The translations under genes were made by a program, and so were the position numbers. This document shows, piece after piece, positions 27,887 through 33,863 of a stretch of 44,172 nucleotides of DNA. The notes beneath the pieces are model-generated. The model ran no database searches, had not been told where the DNA came from, and saw nothing but the letters and a program-made list of their open reading frames with translations. This DNA is from Ignavibacteriales bacterium (lineage in GTDB: Bacteria > Bacteroidota > Ignavibacteria > UBA10030), in NCBI GenBank assembly GCA_016186715.1, contig JACPLA010000046.1:1-44172 (forward strand). The letters run 5' to 3'. The first letter of the stretch is position 1, and every line of letters starts with the position of its first letter.

Positions 27887-27938
27887 GCCGACGGATTTGA
27901 GCCTGAGGCTCATTCGCCTTGGGCGAACATCCGACGGC
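27887..27938. repeat. miniature cloverleaf palindrome, copy A
   Basis: An outer stem GCCGACGGAT (27887-27896) with ATCCGACGGC (27929-27938), one mismatch, encloses two perfect hairpins with 3-nt loops: TGAGCC-TGA-GGCTCA (27898-27912) and TTCGCC-TTG-GGCGAA (27913-27927). Only two bases remain unpaired outside loops. It lies in the non-coding stretch (27717-27995) upstream of ybaB, where nothing else was recognised. Copies with the same shape are at 34381-34463, 34469-34533 and 44114-44154. Confidence 0.8.
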
Positions 27939-27995
27939 ATGATCGCCGGCAGATACGGCAAAGCCAGACTTCCATGACCACTGCATTACCGTTTA

Positions 27996-28024
27996 TTGAC
28001 TTTCCTGCAAAATCAAAGTATATT
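27996..28024 (+). promoter_or_regulatory. sigma-70-type promoter of the tRNA-Asn unit
   Basis: TTGACT at 27996-28001 and TATATT at 28019-28024 are separated by exactly 17 nt, close to the consensus for the housekeeping sigma factor. Transcription would begin near 28031 and run through the leader hairpin to the tRNA-Asn gene. This differs from the -33/-7 elements typical of Bacteroidota proper. Confidence 0.75.
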
Positions 28025-28030
28025 CATATC

Positions 28031-28060
28031 GACCCGGAGCTTCATCCCGGGTCGTTTTTT
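28031..28060 (+). terminator. leader hairpin with T-run just after the promoter
   Basis: GACCCGG (28031-28037) pairs with CCGGGTC (28047-28053) and is followed by G and six Ts. It has the form of a rho-independent terminator but lies at the predicted transcription start, before the tRNA. It may act as an attenuator or simply cap the transcript. Confidence 0.6.
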
Positions 28061-28067
28061 CATAGCC

Positions 28068-28173
28068 ATTCCGCGATAGCTCAATGGTAGAGTCCCGCCA
28101 CCTCTCGACAAGCTCAAAGGCGGGATTTCGACCCGCCACCTTCGGTGTCGGGTCTCAACATGCGGCAATCGCA
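28068..28173 (+). pseudogene. broken duplicate of the tRNA-Asn 5' exon with a 66-nt double-hairpin insert
   Basis: 28068-28092 repeats, base for base, the first 25 nt found at the start of the intact tRNA-Asn gene. Then 66 nt (28093-28158) intervene, after which CATGCGGC and AATCGCA (28159-28173) continue the homology into the start of the intron, lacking the six bases TGTGAC that span the 5' splice site. The insert is two hairpins: TCCCGCC/GGCGGGA (28093-28125) and GACCCG/CGGGTC (28130-28154) around CACCTTCGGTG. It contains CTCGACAAGCTC. Confidence 0.7.
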
Positions 28174-28190
28174 CCGTTCTTTTCAGATAT

Positions 28191-28533
28191 TCCGCGATAG
28201 CTCAATGGTAGAGCATGCGGCTGTGACAATCGCAGCTTTCCCGAGCAATCGGGATTGAAAAACCGGGTGAATTCAGGGAAGCCTAATCTCCGCCCAGCGG
28301 AGGATGGTAATCCTGAGCGAAGTCCCGCGAAGAGGAACGCTTTTAGTAGCGGGAAACGTGCAGAGACTAGAGGATGAGGATCTCACCAATAAGCCTCACA
28401 AGCGCCCGGCCCCTGAGCGAGTGCCACGTTTTTTGTGGCACGAGTCGTAGGGTGATGAGATAGTCCGGACCACAGCGAAAGTTGTGGAACATCCGTAACC
28501 GCAGGGTTGTAGGTTCGAGTCCTACTCGCGGAG
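28191..28533 (+). tRNA. tRNA-Asn(GUU), interrupted by a group I intron
   Basis: Exon 1 is 28191-28224 and exon 2 is 28496-28533. Joined, they give a 72-nt tRNA: acceptor TCCGCGA/TCGCGGA, D-arm GCTC/GAGC, anticodon stem TGCGG/CCGCA, loop CTGTTAA (anticodon GTT, Asn), T-arm GTAGG-TTCGAGT-CCTAC, discriminator G. CCA is not encoded (CCG follows). The intron separates U35 from U36. Reading straight through exon 1 (CTGTGAC) would falsely suggest a GUG anticodon. Promoter at 27996 and terminator at 28545 frame the unit. Confidence 0.95.
28225..28495 (+). ncRNA. self-splicing group I intron inside the tRNA-Asn anticodon
   Basis: The 271-nt intron has the full catalytic core. P1: exon end GGCTGT pairs with the guide GCAGCT (28232-28237), with the required U-G pair at the 5' splice site. 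P2 is CCCGA-GCAA-TCGGG (28240-28253). Element P (AATTCAGGGAAGCC, 28270-28283) and Q (GGTAATCCTGAGC, 28306-28318) form P4 by TCAGG/CCTGA. P5 is CTCCGC/GCGGAG (28288-28302), P6 region CCCGC/GCGGG (28324-28353). Element R (GCAGAGACTAGA) and S (GATAGTCC) form P7 by GACTA (28365-28369) with TAGTC (28461-28465). P8-region hairpin GTGCCAC/GTGGCAC (28421-28441). P9 closes with a GAAA tetraloop (28470-28487). The last base is G28495. The layout resembles the IC3 introns of bacterial tRNAs. There is no room for an endonuclease gene. Confidence 0.93.
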
Positions 28534-28544
28534 CCGTTCGACTC

Positions 28545-28584
28545 ACCCGTTCCCCCAGGCTTGTGCAAGGGGGAACGGGTTTTT
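28545..28584 (+). terminator. rho-independent terminator of the tRNA-Asn unit
   Basis: ACCCGTTCCCCC (28545-28556) pairs with GGGGGAACGGGT (28569-28580), a 12-bp stem with a 12-nt loop, followed by a run of Ts. It ends the tRNA transcript 12 nt after exon 2. Confidence 0.9.
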
Positions 28585-28707
28585 GCTTTTTAGGGGAAAC
28601 GGGTTCGCTCACGGCTCCACTCGCTCCGATAATCGAATGAGCCTGAGCGAGCCACGCTGAAAGCGGGGCGAGTCGAAGGCCCGATACAACTGCACTTTCG
28701 GAGAGAA

Positions 28708-28992
28708 ATGCCGGCTTGGTTTTATGCGCTCCGTTTGTCTTCAGGTTCTCTGTATCTCGGTTCCACGAGGAGGTTTCAGAAGCGAATAAAAGATCATTTC
28801 GCAGGCACCGGATCCAGAACGACCCGTCTGGATCCACCCGTTTCCGTCGCCTATTCCGAGGAGTTCAAATCATACAAAGAAGCCTATCGGCGCGAGCAAC
28901 AGGTGAAACGCTGGAGCCGCGCAAAGAAAGAGGCCCTCATTCGCGGTGATTTGGCTGAGATGAGACGCTTGGCAAGAAGAAGGAAAAGATGA
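28708..28992 (+). CDS. GIY-YIG domain protein, UPF0213-like
   Basis: The 94-aa protein is one GIY-YIG nuclease domain: FYALRL and LYLGST (the GIY and YIG positions, residues 5-19), R22 and the helix QKRIKDH, then EAYRREQQVKRWSRAKKEAL with the metal-binding glutamate. Small stand-alone proteins of this type (YhbQ/UPF0213) are common and of uncertain function. GGAGAG lies upstream of the ATG. It begins 174 nt after the intron-bearing tRNA-Asn gene. GIY-YIG enzymes mobilise some group I introns, but this short form lacks an extra DNA-binding module, so the link is only positional. The stretch 28585-28707 holds only CTTCGAC-like repeat words. Confidence 0.85.
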   Translation: MPAWFYALRLSSGSLYLGSTRRFQKRIKDHFAGTGSRTTRLDPPVSVAYSEEFKSYKEAYRREQQVKRWSRAKKEALIRGDLAEMRRLARRRKR

Positions 28993-29150
28993 AAGCAATC
29001 CTGCCTATGTCGCTCACGGGATTTGATTTAGTCGAAGTTCCCCGTTCCGCACCCCTGGCGAACGCCCAGACAATCTTCAAGACTCTCCAACACGGTCTTA
29101 AGAATTTGCTGCCAGGCAACTCAGTCGCCTCCAGTTGCAATCCTCACAGT

Positions 29151-29191
29151 AAAGAAAACCCCGCGGCCTCAGGGGGCCCGCGGGGCTTTTT
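29151..29191. terminator. bidirectional rho-independent terminator
   Basis: CCCCGCGG (29159-29166) pairs with CCGCGGGG (29178-29185), with a T-run after it on the plus strand (29187-29191) and an A-run before it (T-run on the minus strand). It lies between the GIY-YIG gene (+) and trxA (-). The 29 kb gap 28993-29150 shows no gene. Confidence 0.85.
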
Positions 29192-29208
29192 CTCATCGTC
29201 GAGATCGC

Positions 29209-29574
29209 TTACTTGGTCACGGAAGCGAGAAGTTCTTCCTCAACCGCTTTCTTCATCGCATCTTTTGGCAACGCACCGACCGCCATCTTCGGCTGACCTT
29301 CCATCGGCACAAAGAGAAGTGACGGAATGCTTCTGATTCCGAACGCCCCCGCCAGCTCCTGCTCCTCGTCGGTATTGATCTTGTAGAAGTTGACTTTCCC
29401 CTCGTATTCTTTCGAGAGTTCCTCGATCACCGGCGCCACAGCGCGGCACGGACCGCACCACGGAGCCCAGAAATCGATGACGCAAGGAAGGTCGCCTTCA
29501 AATTTCCATTCTTTGTTTTGTTCGTAATTGAACACTTTCTGAAGAAAGGTGTCCTTATTCAAATTCTCAGGCAT
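29209..29574 (-). CDS. trxA: thioredoxin
   Basis: The 121-aa protein is a classical thioredoxin with the active site WCGPC at residues 39-43 (FWAPWCGPCRAVAPVIEEL), the cis-proline loop IRSIPSLLFV and no signal peptide, so it reduces disulfides in the cytoplasm. An AGGAGG site precedes the ATG. It follows the DUF302 gene by 30 nt and ends the transcript at the terminator near 29170. Neighbours (DUF302, DUF6132, rhodanese) suggest a redox or sulfur-handling group. Confidence 0.96.
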   Translation of the reverse strand: MPENLNKDTFLQKVFNYEQNKEWKFEGDLPCVIDFWAPWCGPCRAVAPVIEELSKEYEGKVNFYKINTDEEQELAGAFGIRSIPSLLFVPMEGQPKMAVGALPKDAMKKAVEEELLASVTK

Positions 29575-29604
29575 GAAGCCTCCTGTTCGTTCTTGATGTG
29601 AGAG

Positions 29605-29988
29605 TTACATTCGTTCAATGACATTCTTGAGCCGCATCCGGATCTCTTCCGCGACGGATCGGATCGTCGGGTTCTCCACGATCGCCGTCATGGTGATGGG
29701 ATCAAACGCGGAAACGACGGCCCCTCCATTCTTTTCGTAGACGATGACATTGCATGGGAGCAAAAGCCCGATCTCTTCCTCTGCCTGAAGAGCTTTGTGG
29801 GCAAAAGGAGGATTACAGGCACCCAGGATGACGTAACGCTTGAAATCCACATCCAGTTTCTTCTTGAGCGTTTCCTTGACGTCGATCGTCGTGAGAACGC
29901 CGAAACCTTCCTTCTTGAGCTCGTCCGTCACTTTTGCAACAGAGGCGTCGTAGGAAAGGTTCACAGATTTGGAAAATCCATACTTCAT
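29605..29988 (-). CDS. DUF302 domain protein
   Basis: The 127-aa protein matches DUF302 from end to end: GFSKSVNLSYDASVAKVTDE, EGFGVLTTIDVKETLKKKLD, LGACNPPFAHKALQAEEEIG and LLPCNVIVYEKNGG. The fold is a small alpha/beta dimer of unknown activity, often encoded beside thioredoxins, rhodaneses and other sulfur proteins. ATG 29988 has GGAG upstream and overlaps the stop of the DUF6132 gene by 4 nt (ATGA), so the two are translationally coupled. Confidence 0.9.
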   Translation of the reverse strand: MKYGFSKSVNLSYDASVAKVTDELKKEGFGVLTTIDVKETLKKKLDVDFKRYVILGACNPPFAHKALQAEEEIGLLLPCNVIVYEKNGGAVVSAFDPITMTAIVENPTIRSVAEEIRMRLKNVIERM

Positions 29989-30215
29989 TTTGATCGCTCC
30001 TTCGAGTCGTTTTCGCGTCTCGGTTCGGACCAGGAGATGAGAAAAGATCCGATCAGCGCTCCGTACGCGGTGCCGGACCAAGCGTTACTCGTGATGGGGC
30101 AGGTACCGGAAACGCATCCCACGAAGTGGTAATACGCATACCCTCCGGCCGCACCCAGCAGGACCGGTACCAGTCGCTTTCCCCAGGTTATGATGTCCGA
30201 TTTTGAAAATTCCAT
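29985..30215 (-). CDS. DUF6132-like small membrane protein
   Basis: The 76-aa protein has two hydrophobic segments with a conserved cysteine loop between them: VPVLLGAAGGYAYYHFVGCV then SGTCPITSNAWSGTAYGALI. This GC-x-SGTCPITSNP pattern is the hallmark of a small inner-membrane family found next to DUF302, rhodanese and DUF2892 genes; its activity is unknown. I chose ATG 30215 (MEFSKSD); an upstream in-frame ATG adds a non-conserved leader. It is the first gene of the DUF6132-DUF302-trxA run. Confidence 0.85.
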   Translation of the reverse strand: MEFSKSDIITWGKRLVPVLLGAAGGYAYYHFVGCVSGTCPITSNAWSGTAYGALIGSFLISWSEPRRENDSKERSK

Positions 30216-30483
30216 TCGGTGATTCCGCCCTTTTGAACTCATGCAAACGCGTTCCAAGCCGAACATGCCGATCCGTTTTATTGGATGCAGGAATTCGAGA
30301 AAGGATTCGGGGGAGTCTGAATCACGATTTTCAGGATGAAAGGATTACCAGGATTAAGTGTCGGGATCCGGATCAATCTCGACCATTAACCCCGCCTTCG
30401 AAAACCCTCCTCAGACCGCAATTCGCTTAAGAGTGGGGCTCTGCCTCTTTACACGCAGGTGCGCGTGGTTACGACCCGGGCTC
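30216..30483. other. non-coding stretch upstream of the DUF6132 gene
   Basis: With the following repeat this makes 315 nt without a gene. It should contain the promoter of the DUF6132-DUF302-trxA operon, but I see no clear consensus. Low-complexity words (GATTTTCAGGATGAAAGGAT) near 30325 look like dispersed repeat debris. Confidence 0.5.
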
Positions 30484-30533
30484 TAGAAGTCCGACATTTA
30501 CCGGGAAACTCCATTGCAAATGTCGGACTTCTA
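30484..30533. repeat. REP pair at the 3' end of the RAYT gene
   Basis: TAGAAGTCCGACATTT (30484-30499) and AAATGTCGGACTTCTA (30518-30533) form a perfect 16-bp inverted repeat around an 18-nt loop. The final CTA doubles as the TAG stop codon of the transposase gene on the minus strand. Confidence 0.9.
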
Positions 30534-31112
30534 CCACCCCAGAAGCCTTCTTTCAAGCGCCTGGATTTCCCGTTTCCTTGTTGCGTATTGATTCAAATAC
30601 CTGCGGTAGCTGGCCGCGCTGCCATAAAACTGTTTCCGAATTTCATTCCCCGCTCTATCTTGACACCAAACGTTGCAATCGGAAAACTCCCACTCCTCAG
30701 GATGTTGAACAAGGCGGGCGATGACCGGATTCAGATGTATATACGGAATGACCTCAATGAGGTGCTTGTCATCTCGAATCAACTTTGCCTGGTAGTCATC
30801 CTCGAAGAGATGCCCACTGGTCTTATGCCACGAATGAAACGACTTTACATATGATGTGGAGAACGATCTCATAACATTGGAAAAATCGAACTTCTGGAGG
30901 ATGAGGATGAGAAGATGAAAGTGATTGGGCATCAGACAGTATGCAACCAATCGTATTCTTTCTTCAGAAAAATACTTTCTGAATGTCCGAAGAAAGAATC
31001 TGAAATTTTCGCGGGTCCGAAAGATAGACTGCTTGTTATTGCCGCGATTGTAAAGGTGGTAGAAATGATCTGGAAGGATCTCAACGGATCGCGTCCCCAT
31101 GGCGGCCCCCAT
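30531..31112 (-). CDS. REP-associated tyrosine transposase (RAYT), Y1_Tnp family
   Basis: The 193-aa protein has the HUH nuclease signature HFH at residues 64-66 (CLMPNHFHLLILI), the N-terminal strand EILPDHFYHLYNRGNNK and a catalytic tyrosine candidate at Y88 (SFSTSYVKSFH), with GHLFEDDYQAKLI after it. RAYTs cut and join single-stranded REP hairpins. The gene appears intact and is flanked on both sides by palindromes of one family (30484-30533, 31123-31261), so it is likely to be, or to have been, active on them. The start is either codon 1 (31112) or M5 (31100). Confidence 0.93.
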   Translation of the reverse strand: MGAAMGTRSVEILPDHFYHLYNRGNNKQSIFRTRENFRFFLRTFRKYFSEERIRLVAYCLMPNHFHLLILILQKFDFSNVMRSFSTSYVKSFHSWHKTSGHLFEDDYQAKLIRDDKHLIEVIPYIHLNPVIARLVQHPEEWEFSDCNVWCQDRAGNEIRKQFYGSAASYRRYLNQYATRKREIQALERRLLGW

Positions 31113-31122
31113 ATTTTCAATT

Positions 31123-31261
31123 GAAAGTCCGCCATTGTGCTTAACGGATCACTGAAAATGTCGGACTTCGGTAAGTTACGCGATGAAAGCCTACGAGGCA
31201 AGTGTAGAAGTCCGACTTCTTACTTGGTGGAGCATTTGTAGAAGTCGGACTTCTACAAATG
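31123..31261. repeat. REP cluster at the 5' end of the RAYT gene
   Basis: GAAAGTCCGCCATT (31123-31136) with AAATGTCGGACTTC (31156-31169) is a worn version of the pair at the other end of the gene. Two simple REPs follow: GTAGAAGTCCGACTTCTTAC (31204-31223, one extra T) and a perfect 29-nt palindrome at 31233-31261 (CATTTGTAGAAGTC, central G, mirror arm). Confidence 0.88.
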
Positions 31262-31265
31262 TAAC

Positions 31266-31903
31266 TTAGCATCCCTCTTTTTTCTTTTTCTTGGTACCGC
31301 CGGGCACAACAACCGGCGAAGGCATTTCCAGTTCCGGCATCGTCATCCGTGGAGCAAAGCGTTCCTCGCCTCCGGATCGCGGAGCTCCTCCGAAGAACTT
31401 GCTGACTTCTTTCATCTTCTCAAAATCCGCATTACCATTCCCATCAGGGGTCGGAAACAAAACCCGGTCTTTCCACTCTTCCATTCCGCCGCTCAGAATG
31501 TACACTCCCCTGAACTTCCTTGCGTTCAGCAAGAACCACGCCTGCGCCGAATGGATACCACCGTCGGAATAGAGAATGATCTTCTCATTTCTCTGAATCG
31601 GGTATCGGTCCAACTCGCCCATTGTTACTTGTTCGGCGCCGGGAAGATGATACTCGGCATACTCTTCTGCGCTGCGCAAGTCGAGAAGCCGGAAATCCGA
31701 CTTCCCTTGTATGATCCAGTCCGCCAGTTCTTCCGGTGTCACATGATCAACCTCGCGCTGCACAAGAACCGCGAGTTCAGACGTGTTCAGGGTCGCCGTC
31801 GATCCCGAGTACGGGTTCCCGGCAAATAGGGCAAAGAAGCCAAGCAACCTGTGATTGCGGCCATTTTCTGATTCAGTGTCGAGTTCTGCATAATCCTTTT
31901 CAT
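31266..31903 (-). CDS. rhodanese-like protein with a probable N-terminal frameshift and no catalytic cysteine
   Basis: The rhodanese domain (HVTPEELADWIIQGKSDFRL, EYAEYHLPGAEQVTMGELDR, GGMEEWKDRVLFP) is in one frame. The natural start is probably ATG 31903 in another frame (MKRIMQNSTLNQKMAAITGC, GGAG upstream), which fits a signal or membrane anchor that continues as FALFAGNPYSGST in the main frame. One inserted or lost base near 31835-31860 would join them. Without the shift, only an implausible basic leader from 31991 is available. The active-site loop reads LYSDGGIHSA, with serine where catalytic rhodaneses have cysteine, so sulfur transfer is unlikely. The C-terminal tail is lysine-rich. 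Confidence 0.75.
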
Positions 31904-32138
31904 GACTGACTCCAGATTCCTTTCGGTCCGATCTTCTTTTCCAGCCAGCTTGCACCCGCGAATCCTCCGAGAGTTGTCGAGATTTTGACATGTAAACGGG
32001 ATTTCTTCCAAAGGTCTGGAAACTGCTTCTCAGAACTGAAAAGAAAATAGGCTGAAAGGCCGAAAGGAAACCAAACCGGGACGGAGGCTGACTCTCCCTT
32101 GAAGCCGAAGGGATTCCTTCTTATCATCTCCAGCATCG

Positions 32139-32759
32139 ATGGCCACTCGATCACATCCTGAAACCAAAGAAGACCTGGAACTCATTGGCCAGGCAGCTCA
32201 CGGCGATGAAGGGGCATTCACCCGCCTTGTGTCGAAGTACGAATCCGTTGTGTACCGCTTCGCGTTTCAGGTGTGCCGTGATGAGGAGAAAGCTGCTGAA
32301 ACGCTTCAGGATACGTTCATCAACGTGTATCGAAAGCTGAAGCAATTCGATCGGAAATCGCGATTCACGACATGGCTCTATCGGATCGTCGCCAACAACT
32401 GCCTGATGAAAAGAAGGCGACGGAAGCTGGACGCGGCTTCTGTGTCGATTGATGTTCCCGAGGGGTTCCGTGCCATCCCGTTAAGGGATGAGGAGGGAGA
32501 CGTTATCCAAACCGTCCCCTCCTGGAAGGAGACTCCGCTGCACACGGTTATGGATGGAGAATTACGGGATCAACTCGACAGGGCCATCAAGCGGTTACCT
32601 ATGGCGTATCGAATAGTCTTCGTGTTGCGGGACATTGAGGAAAAAAGCGCGGAAGAAACGGCTCAGATCCTGAAGCTTTCGATTCCAGCCGTGAAATCGC
32701 GCCTGCGCCGGGCAAGGATGTTCCTCCGTGAGCGACTGAACGGGTATATGAAAGCATGA
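32139..32759 (+). CDS. ECF RNA polymerase sigma factor
   Basis: The 206-aa protein has region 2 (GAFTRLVSKYESVVYRFAFQ, LQDTFINVYRKLKQF, FTTWLYRIVANNCLMKRRRR) and region 4 (AIKRLPMAYRIVFVLRDIEE, KLSIPAVKSRLRRARMFLRE), separated by a 45-residue linker. It differs from the FecI-like factor at 316-936 and pairs with the zinc-finger protein whose start overlaps its stop by 4 nt. It is divergent from the rhodanese gene across a 235-nt gap in which I recognise no gene. Confidence 0.93.
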   Translation: MATRSHPETKEDLELIGQAAHGDEGAFTRLVSKYESVVYRFAFQVCRDEEKAAETLQDTFINVYRKLKQFDRKSRFTTWLYRIVANNCLMKRRRRKLDAASVSIDVPEGFRAIPLRDEEGDVIQTVPSWKETPLHTVMDGELRDQLDRAIKRLPMAYRIVFVLRDIEEKSAEETAQILKLSIPAVKSRLRRARMFLRERLNGYMKA

Positions 32760-33013
32760 AAACAAGATTGATCAAGGTCCGCGACTGCCGCGACGTTGCC
32801 CGTCATCTCTGTGAGAACCTGGATTACGAGATGAATTCCCGGGAATGCAGGGAAATTCGGCGGCATCTCAAAGAGTGCCCGAATTGCAGTGCCTACCTGG
32901 ACAGCCTCAAAAAAACAGTCAGGCTCTACCGGAAACTCCCTGATCCCCGGGTCCCATCAAAGGTCAGGAAGAAACTTCACGCCGTGCTTAAATTCGGATC
33001 GGGCGGTCGATGA
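32756..33013 (+). CDS. zinc-finger anti-sigma factor (soluble)
   Basis: The 85-aa protein has the ZAS zinc-binding pattern H-x3-C-x2-C (RRHLKECPNCSAYLDSL), with earlier cysteines and an acidic helix (CRDVARHLCENLDYEMN), and no membrane segment. Such proteins hold their sigma factor and release it on oxidation or metal loss. ATG 32756 overlaps the sigma stop (ATGA), a tight coupling. A paralogue without a sigma partner is at 34139-34444. Confidence 0.88.
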   Translation: MKTRLIKVRDCRDVARHLCENLDYEMNSRECREIRRHLKECPNCSAYLDSLKKTVRLYRKLPDPRVPSKVRKKLHAVLKFGSGGR

Positions 33014-33072
33014 ACCGAAGTTGAACATGGGTCTTCCCGACTTGTGGCCACAAGATTCGAACTTGTCATAGT

Positions 33073-33162
33073 TCAGATGGCAAGGAATTCATCGATACTT
33101 GGATCGAACGTGAAGCCATGGACCCCGTCGCCGGTCGCATAGACCAGCATGGTGGAGCGACC
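33073..33162 (-). pseudogene. relic of a class I fructose-1,6-bisphosphatase gene
   Basis: On the minus strand 29 codons before a stop (33073-33075) read [20 protein letters not shown] followed by IDEFLAI. This matches the conserved core of class I fructose-1,6-bisphosphatase (E. coli Fbp: [20 protein letters not shown]). In a real gene about 100 codons follow and about 200 precede. Here the upstream side breaks at about 33162 where a CCCCATCCCC repeat begins, and the downstream side hits a stop. Confidence 0.8.
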
Positions 33163-33348
33163 CCATCCCCAGCCTTCCCCTTTGTCAGGGGAAGGAGTGA
33201 ATTTCGCCGTAGTGTCTGAAAAGCGATTTGTGAGATTATGTGACTTCTTCTTTTCCCCTGACGAATTCACTGTGCTTCGCAATGCAAATCCCCCTGAATC
33301 CCCCTTTACGAAAGGGGGAGAGATAAAGCTCACTCCTTCATTATTCGA

Positions 33349-33449
33349 CATTCGACGTTCCCGGCCCGCCTTATCAGATCTTCTGGCCGAGGGCATTATT
33401 CGATATTGTTCTTCAATAATATCAAATGTAGAACACTAAATGATGAATG
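33349..33449. repeat. 100-bp dispersed repeat, copy 1
   Basis: Begins CATTCGACGTTCCCGGCC and ends TGTAGAACACTAAATGATG plus AATG. About 85-90 percent identical by eye to 33583-33684. The internal hairpin is damaged here (ATTCGATATTG with CAATAATATCAAAT). Confidence 0.85.
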
Positions 33450-33550
33450 TTTTCGGTCGGTTTGATAATCCGACCTATTGTTGTAGCTCGGATTGGCCTG
33501 CTCTGCCGAAGCGGAGCGAAGGCGAGTAATCCGACTGATGGGCTCTCGGA

Positions 33551-33569
33551 GTCGGAATGACATTCCGAC
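33551..33569. repeat. REP-like palindrome GTCGGAATG-A-CATTCCGAC
   Basis: A perfect 19-nt palindrome with one central base, the same shape as the RAYT-linked REP but with a different sequence. Related words (AATCCGACCTATTG, CTCGGATTGG, GTAATCCGAC) surround it from 33455 to 33575. Confidence 0.7.
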
Positions 33570-33582
33570 CTACACCTCAGAA

Positions 33583-33684
33583 CATTCGACGTTCCTGGCC
33601 CGCCTTGTCAGACTCTTATGGCCGAGGCGGGCATTATTCGATATTGTTTTTCAATATCGAATGTAGAACACTGAATGATGAATG
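33583..33684. repeat. 100-bp dispersed repeat, copy 2
   Basis: Begins CATTCGACGTTCCTGGCC and ends TGTAGAACACTGAATGATG plus AATG. It contains a perfect hairpin at 33636-33662: ATTCGATATTG, loop TTTTT, CAATATCGAAT. Confidence 0.85.
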
Positions 33685-33863
33685 AAGAAATGGTTCACCG
33701 GCCCACGAGTCAGAATGATCCGCCTACCACGGGGGACGAAACGAGGCGGGCTGGCATTCCGATCTAAACGCCGGCTCTTCTCCGCGAATCCTTTTCCTTA
33801 TCGAAGCATCAAATTCCTTGAAACCTGTTACCTAAGAACAATTCTCATGATCGGAGATAATCT

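Larger units (their letters stand above)
33014..33863. other. 850-nt repeat-rich stretch without an intact gene
   Basis: It holds the fructose-bisphosphatase relic (33073-33162), hairpins CCTTCCCC/GGGGAAGG (33173-33195) and CCCCCTTT-ACG-AAAGGGGG (33300-33318), two copies of a 100-bp repeat, and a GTCGGAATG-A-CATTCCGAC palindrome (33551-33569). The last 170 nt (33690-33863) show no recognised element. Confidence 0.75.

Noticed and set aside
28191-28260. tRNA-His reading (loop CTGTGAC, anticodon GTG) for the second tRNA 5' half
   Set aside because: The 3' half of the anticodon stem and the T-arm are 271 nt away, and the intron core lies between. After removal of the intron the loop reads CTGTTAA, tRNA-Asn.
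28225-28495. Homing endonuclease gene within the intron
   Set aside because: The intron is only 271 nt and all of it is taken by core helices; no frame of useful length is present.
28367-28837. 156-aa open frame on the minus strand over the intron and terminator
   Set aside because: It runs antisense across the tRNA exon, the intron core and the terminator, with no ribosome site or recognisable motif.
31900-32154. 84-aa open frame on the minus strand between the rhodanese and sigma genes
   Set aside because: No family motif, it overlaps the start of the sigma gene and it lacks a ribosome site.
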